Source: Epiperipatus broadwayi
Lineage: Eukaryota > Onychophora > Udeonychophora > Euonychophora > Peripatidae
Assembly (NCBI GenBank): GCA_028023455.1
Contig: JAQFVV010000513.1
Location: 310,001-374,000 of the forward strand
Reading direction: 5' to 3'
Length of the DNA: 64,000 nt
Numbering within the stretch: the stretch's first letter is position 1; each line of letters starts with the position of its first letter. A program made the position numbers and the translations under genes. This document shows positions 58,425-64,000 of the stretch, piece by piece. The notes below the pieces were generated by a model. It saw only the letters and a list, made by a program, of their open reading frames with translations, made no database searches and had not been told where the DNA came from.

Positions 58425-60700
58425 GTCAGAATTGTATGTTCATTTAACAAAGTTTAGAATTTAAACAAAAGTACCCTAAATCTACTCATGCCCAAGATAC
58501 ACAGGTCAGGAGCAATCATGAATTCTACCCTATTTGCTCTTCTCTAAAACTATAACATTATAAACAACACTTCTGTTGATAACAGATGAAATTTTATTCA
58601 TTCCGGTCCCAGAGACACAGCGGAGAAAAACATGAGATCTACAGGGTAATTAATGTAAATAAAGAATATCAAATCTTGGCTCAATCAAATACCTTATGTG
58701 AAGGGAAAATCTATGAATTTAAATGAATTGCAAACAGCTAGCATTGCAAAAGGAACATGAATTATAAAATAGTATCCATCCAGAATGAGCAAAGACAGAA
58801 CAACCCAGAGATAAATATCCATTTAAAATCTTAAGTTATAACTTCTAAATATTACTAACACTATTATAAAGATTAAATGGGATTCAATGAGTGAGATTCA
58901 ATAAAAGAAACATGAATTATAAAATAGTATCCATTCAGAATGAGCAAAGACAGAACAACCCAGAGATAAATGTCCTTTTAAAATCTTCAGTTATAACTTC
59001 TAAATATTACTAACACTATTATAAAGATTAAATGGGATTCAATGTGTGAAATTCAGTAAGACACAAATGCGGGAGTAATTCAACATAATTTAATGAACAT
59101 AAATAATTTAATTTAGATTAGAAACATAGCACAGATTTCATGCGGTTATTACTTTGCATATAGGCAACTAATTTAGTATGCCAATGAGCTATAAATAATA
59201 ATAAATTAATGTTATCTCTCCAAAGAGAGGTTTACTCTTGATATGATAGTTAAATAAGTTATTGCTCATGAGCATATCTGGACCTGTACAAATGAGGAAT
59301 GGGTTAGCCTAAATAAGCTTTACTATGACAATCCTAAAATATTCGACTAATTATTAAAGGAGTGGTTTACAAACATCATTGCGGCACATCTTATAGATAA
59401 TATAAGAACTATACATAAAGAGAACTCGCAGTGCTGACTATAATGATAGCATTAAAAGTGGAGTTTATGACTATCTTTGGACTAAAAGCTTTATCATATA
59501 AGAGATTGCTTGTATTTATGACAATGCGGTATTCAAAGAGACGAGTAGTAAGGTTCCATAGTACATTTGCTGACGTTTTCCAATGAAGAGCCTTAACAAA
59601 TTAATGTTTGTCCTGAGGTCGGAGCTACCAAATCTCATTCACAGACAAGTTACATGAATTCCAGAGAAATAAATGTGACAAAGCAAAATACAAAATCTCG
59701 AGAATGCTATCGTAAGTAAGCAATGCGAATGTAGCTTAAGTCTTAAACGTTTTTAATATACAAAATTAAGCTTAAGTAAAATAATAATATCATGCATAAT
59801 GCTATGACAAAATATTAATCCACTCAGCAATGTATGTAAAATCTTAGCAAATTAGGATGTCAAATATAGAAGAGGGAAATATTATTTTCCTATTTAACAA
59901 GCCCAAGTATTCTTAAACGATATTATCTTATAAGCAAATTAACTCTTAATGGTGTATAAGTAATAAGTAGTTATTAAAATGTATTAATAATCAGATTTAT
60001 TTAAAAAACATTATAGCATCAACAACAAAAGTTTATCTTATCCCATATATGATGTTTTAAACAATCCGCCATTAAGCATATATTTCAAAATATTCAACTA
60101 AGCGAACTGCGTTCAATAAGAAATTTTACGTTTAACTATTTAAATATTCCACAAATATCAGAATGGTGGCTGAAATGATATAAGTTTGCTAGGTTGAATC
60201 ATTAGCATACTAAAACTAATTTAATAAAATACATAGTTTTAAATAAGTTTTGCCACATGAAAAAATAACTAAAGTGTGAAACTTTAAAACTAGTGATAGA
60301 TTTAAAATATATAATTCTGTGCTAGCGTTTGATAGAACGAGATTTTAAAACTAAAGAGAGAAAATCACAAATTTAACAATAATGAAGTTTATAGTCAGTT
60401 ACCAAATAAATAAAGATTACATTATGATTACAATTAAGATTTAGGAAAGAAGTGAGGAATATAAGAGTTCATTCTTCAGCACAATGGATTATCTTTAGTA
60501 GTTATGGTGTCCATTTAGAATAACTACATGAAGTTTGGATGCAAAGGCACAATATTGACAAAATAATGGTAAACATCTTCCAATAGTTCTTTCACAGTTA
60601 AACATAACAGTTCTCAAGTAGTGATGGCATGGCAGGAAGGCAGGACAAAGGCAATTTAAGATCAGGGAGGCAAATTCCTTCTACTCACAGTTCATTTTGC
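58425..60700 (+). repeat. long non-coding repeat, copy B (possible LTR-like element)
   Basis: Its first 190 bp match the unit at 24955 (aaaagtaccctaaatctac, agatacacaggtcaggagca, atcatgaattctaccctatt, gtcccagagacacagcgga). The shared far-end motif tctactcacagttcat lies at 60679. Between, the sequence has no gene and differs from copy A, apart from an internal tandem duplication. Mobile origin is inferred from two copies and from the sharp contrast with flanking DNA; the type is unknown. Confidence 0.4.
58750..59060 (+). repeat. tandem duplication, unit 155 bp
   Basis: Two adjacent copies of a unit starting catgaattataaaatagtat (58756 and 58911), continuing gcaaagacagaacaacccag and ttataacttctaaatattac, and ending gattaaatgggattcaatg. 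They differ at only a few positions (for example aatatcc/aatgtcc and cttaagtt/cttcagtt), so the duplication is recent compared with the rest of the window. Confidence 0.9.
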
Positions 60701-62564
60701 TTCCACTCTCTAATTGAACACAAGACAAGAGTGATTTGAACTCCTTTTGCACATTCCTAGAACTTCTGCTCCTCCTATACTTGAAATTTGGCAATATTGG
60801 AAGATGTAAACAAATACGTTCAGAAAGCATTATTTAAACGTATTTTTAAAATTGCAAATAACTCTAAGAATATGATTTTTGTTAGTTTGACTTGAAATAG
60901 TTAAATGAAAATGACATTTTTAAATTTTAATAATATTTTCTAGAATTTTCTGGCATTGCTTTAGCTTTACATTAATTGTATTTATTTTTATATCTGTAAT
61001 ACATATACGCACATACACAATTATCTAAGTGAAGGGAATTTACAAGCTTGGAAATAAAATATACTTAAGCTAAAATAATAATTCAACTGGTTACACATAA
61101 CCATTTTGAATAAACAGAGTGGAAGTTATACGTGCATATGTGTGTGCTTAACATTCCTGGATGACCAAATAAACATAAACTGGTTCAAACCCTACTTTAA
61201 AGGTCTGTAATGTCATCAGGCAGTGAAGTTAAATATGTACTACAGATTTACCACTTCAGTATTGACTATTATATCTGTTCAAGGGGGTATTTTATTTTAA
61301 CTACATTGGCCATACATTTTTGTTTCTTAATCCTCTGTATTTAAAATATCAGAATTTTGTCATTTTTCTTCTTCTGAAAATTGTTTATTCAACTGTTGTT
61401 AATAGTGATATTTTATAATTGGGTTGTAAAGATGATGGTCGGAATGAGAAAAGTGGATTTAATATTAAATTTGGGTGTAAATTTCACTTTTATGATATGC
61501 AGCCAGATTCAAAATTGTATGAGAAAGATATATTAATTGTGAATAAATGGAAAAGTAAATTTATCTTAGACTGTTGGTGGATTATTATATTATTATGAAG
61601 TGCTTTAGTTTTAAATACTTTATAATCTAAAAATATATATTCGAGTCAGAAAATTTATTCACTTTACAAAATTATGTCCTAATTCAACAACAACGTTTTA
61701 TGATATTTAGAATTTAATGTGTAAATAAATTGAATTGATCCAACTTTATAATTACAGTTTTGGAAACATTATTTATTTAATCACTACACTATATGAAAAA
61801 CCTGGACAATTATTTTATATGATACATGTATTTGAATCAAGAAATTCTTATCAGCTACCTTTACCAACCCCCCAAACAATTACAGCAATGTTTTATATTG
61901 TCTTTTTTAAATTTATCACTATCTTATAACTTTCATGACCTAACCACATGATCTCTTTTGCTTAGCATTATTTATTGAAAACATTAAAAGAGAATTTTTA
62001 CTAATCTAAGAAGAACAACATTTTCCCGAGGTATCAAACTATGTTCAATCCTAAATCTTAGAAACTACAAGCTGTCTTTTTTAATAAACTGAAAAATAAA
62101 ATAAAATGGAAATCAAATATTTTAACCTCATTATTCTCATTACTTCCACTGCTAGCTAAATGCAAACAATTACTGTATATTAATGAATGCATGAGAAATA
62201 ACTTCATATCCTCTTTTGTTTTTCTCTATTTTTTTAATATAAAAATGTAAATAAAGCATAGCAGATGTAATCTATCCAAACATAACTAATTATCAAATTA
62301 TTTAGCAATCTGTTTTATATTGAAACATTGTAATTAGCATTTTCAATTATATAACGATTGCTAACATTGTAATAAAGTTTGCTTTAAAAATACTTGTAAA
62401 AAACTGATAATTTTTTAATTATGAGGGGTAAAAAGTTTAAATATAAAGACAATTTTATATAAAATGTATACGTAAAAGATAGTTTGACATTTTGAATACA
62501 CATAATTAAATATGAAATTTATTTCTAAGCATCTTTGCTTTCATACAGTTTTTTAATACTTAAA
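60701..62564. other. AT-rich intergenic stretch
   Basis: No gene or repeat recognised on either strand. Confidence 0.55.
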
Positions 62565-63025
62565 AGATATCATCATCATCATTATTTTAATCATTATTGA
62601 CTCACTGCAGAAAGAAGATCTCACTGAGATTAATCTGCCTTTTTCGATCCATAGTTTCTCGTTTCCACATCACTCCAGAAAATTTACTTATTTCCTTCAT
62701 TTAGCTCATATTTGGTCTTTTTCTAGTTCTTTTAAATCTCTTGGATTTAATTTAAAACCTTAACTGTCCATCTATCATCATCTCTTCTTGCAGTATGTCT
62801 AACTCAATTTCATTACATTAACTTACATTTTTCAATATTGACAGTGACATTTGTTTGCCCTTTCATTCATATATTTTATTTTCACTCTCTTTTTGTTAGT
62901 TGTAATATTCATTTTCCCTACACTCCATTTATTTGTCTAAAGCTATTGTATTTACTCTTTAGTTTCAGATCCATAAGTAAGAAAACGTATACATTTAAAA
63001 CTTTCCTTTCCAAACATATACTCTT
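62565..63025 (-). pseudogene. RTE-like retrotransposon 3' end fragment
   Basis: catcatcatcatt tail, 3' UTR (ctcactgagattaatctgcc), then the complement of the RT C-terminal region (ctcatatttggtctttttct, taactgtccatctatcatca, ttagtttcagatccataagt, cctttccaaacata). Decayed, with no frame. Ends at a T/A homopolymer at about 63025. Confidence 0.7.
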
Positions 63026-63611
63026 TTTTTTTTTAAAAAAAATATTAACGTTAAATGAAGATTAAGATCCACAAACAGTGTTTATGGCAATATTTTAAAA
63101 ATTCTAACTAAGATTATTGATAGTGATTTTAGTTTTGTTTCAAAGGCACTTCCTAATAAAATTACTACTAATAATACAATCATCAAGAACAAACTCTAAA
63201 AAAATACAACTGGGTCTCGTTTTACGCGATAGTTAGGTTCCTCAGAAAACATGCACAAACGAAATCGTGCAAAAATAGATGTAACTTACATTGAAAAGGG
63301 GGGGATGCAATCTGTGATTTTACAAAATTCATGTAAAAGCAAAGCACCAATGTAAAATTACTTTAAAATTCGCGCGCAAAAAAAAAAAAAATAAAGAAAT
63401 AAAATATGACTAATAAAAAATTTCAAATTTGAAAAAAAATTGATACAAGACAAACTTTTTTTAACTATTAATATTTAATTTTATTCAAAATAATATATTT
63501 TTATGCATCATTTACAGTACAGTAATTTACATTTTTTTATACATGTTTTAATTATTATCGCTATTTACCCAAAAACATGTTCGTTTGCAAACTAGTAAAA
63601 AATCAGATTCT
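63026..63611. other. AT-rich stretch with a patch of CG-containing sequence
   Basis: At 63210-63385 there is gtctcgttttacgcgatag, acgaaatcgtgcaaa and attcgcgcgcaaaa, richer in CG than its surroundings and with partial inverse symmetry (ttttacgcga / aaatcgtgcaaa). It looks like part of a small repeat, not identified. Confidence 0.35.
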
Positions 63612-63681
63612 CATGTGATGTGATGTGATGTATTTGGCTTCTCCTTAAATGAAGTCAAGAATATCTCAGCAATTATTTTCA
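63612..63681 (-). mobile_element. 3' end of the 11.6-kb LINE family (second copy, strongly truncated)
   Basis: On the minus strand: gctgagatattcttgactt, catttaaggagaagccaaat, acatcacatcacatcacat. It matches 13879-13939 almost base for base including the short-tandem tail (catca units). Only about 70 bp remain, typical of extreme 5' truncation during target-primed reverse transcription. Confidence 0.85.
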
Positions 63682-64000
63682 CAAGAGGAAATACAACTAG
63701 CGCCAAGTTCACTCTCATGTTGTGTTAATGGTTTTCTGTTGATGACGATGATGATTTTAATAATTGTTTATGAACTTAGACTTATGATAATAAAAACATT
63801 TATTCACCACTGCTGGGAAAAATTTAATTAAAACTAACAACTAAAAATTAAATTCTTATTTTTGTCTTTAATTTTCAATTCCGTTTAAAAATCAAATTTC
63901 ATTTTACATCTCATTAATTTCAAGTTGCCCGTAAGTAATTTTTAAATTGTTAATTACAATTAAAAATCAGATTTTAATTTTTAATTGTGCCCACTGCTAT
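63682..64000. other. AT-rich stretch to the window end
   Basis: No feature recognised. Confidence 0.5.

Overview
The window is AT-rich, repeat-dominated, non-coding animal nuclear DNA, probably from an invertebrate. The support is the mix of RTE-like non-LTR retrotransposons, GTF2IRD2/SCAND3-like and KIAA1586-like hAT transposases, tRNA-derived SINEs, foldback elements and long AT and ATT microsatellites. I see no intact host gene, no operon-like gene order and no CRISPR array. Every recognisable coding stretch is a decayed piece of a mobile element. I cannot name the species.

Layout. 0-9 kb: RTE-like retrotransposon remnants on both strands (1-1632 plus; 4335-5070 and 5655-8460 minus), with foldback-element pieces between them. 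9-14 kb: a SINE-like repeat, then a 5'-truncated LINE of a second clade (11629-13939) inserted in the right end of a foldback element. 14-24 kb: AT/CT microsatellites, two tRNA-Arg-like SINEs and several palindromic elements. 25-27 kb and 58.4-60.7 kb: two diverged copies of one long non-coding repeat. 29.7 kb: a long ATT microsatellite. 33.2-35.5 kb: an end-to-end but inactivated hAT transposon with matching terminal repeats and target duplication. 36-43 kb: five short tRNA-like SINEs, a LINE C-terminal fragment and two foldback elements. 43.9-47.5 kb: an unclassified DNA transposon, then a second hAT transposase relic broken by a small non-autonomous hAT and by a foldback piece. 51-54 kb: a long antisense RTE copy with two nested insertions. 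55-64 kb: degenerate tandem repeats, more foldback elements, RTE fragments, and a second 3' end of the 11.6-kb LINE family.

The most interesting signal is that three separate palindromic (inverted-repeat) families, here called PAL-A, PAL-B and PAL-C, carry hammerhead-ribozyme-like cores in their arms. The best is in PAL-A at 51425-51483: CUGAUGA, GAAA, a palindromic stem III, a UC cleavage site, and a two-part stem I (5 bp plus 6 bp around an internal loop). PAL-B has the same logic with a stem II that is perfect in the family consensus. PAL-C joins a tRNA-like pol III head to a weaker hammerhead-like motif. Several copies have target duplications of about 12 bp, longer than usual for cut-and-paste MITEs. 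They may be a retrozyme- or SINE-like group mobilised through RNA, organised as head-to-head dimers. A second unusual element is a compact hairpin at 52266-52440 with arms of about 42 bp, a short tail and a 13-bp target duplication.

Coordinates of decayed repeats are approximate (roughly 10-30 bp). All comparisons were made by eye within this window.
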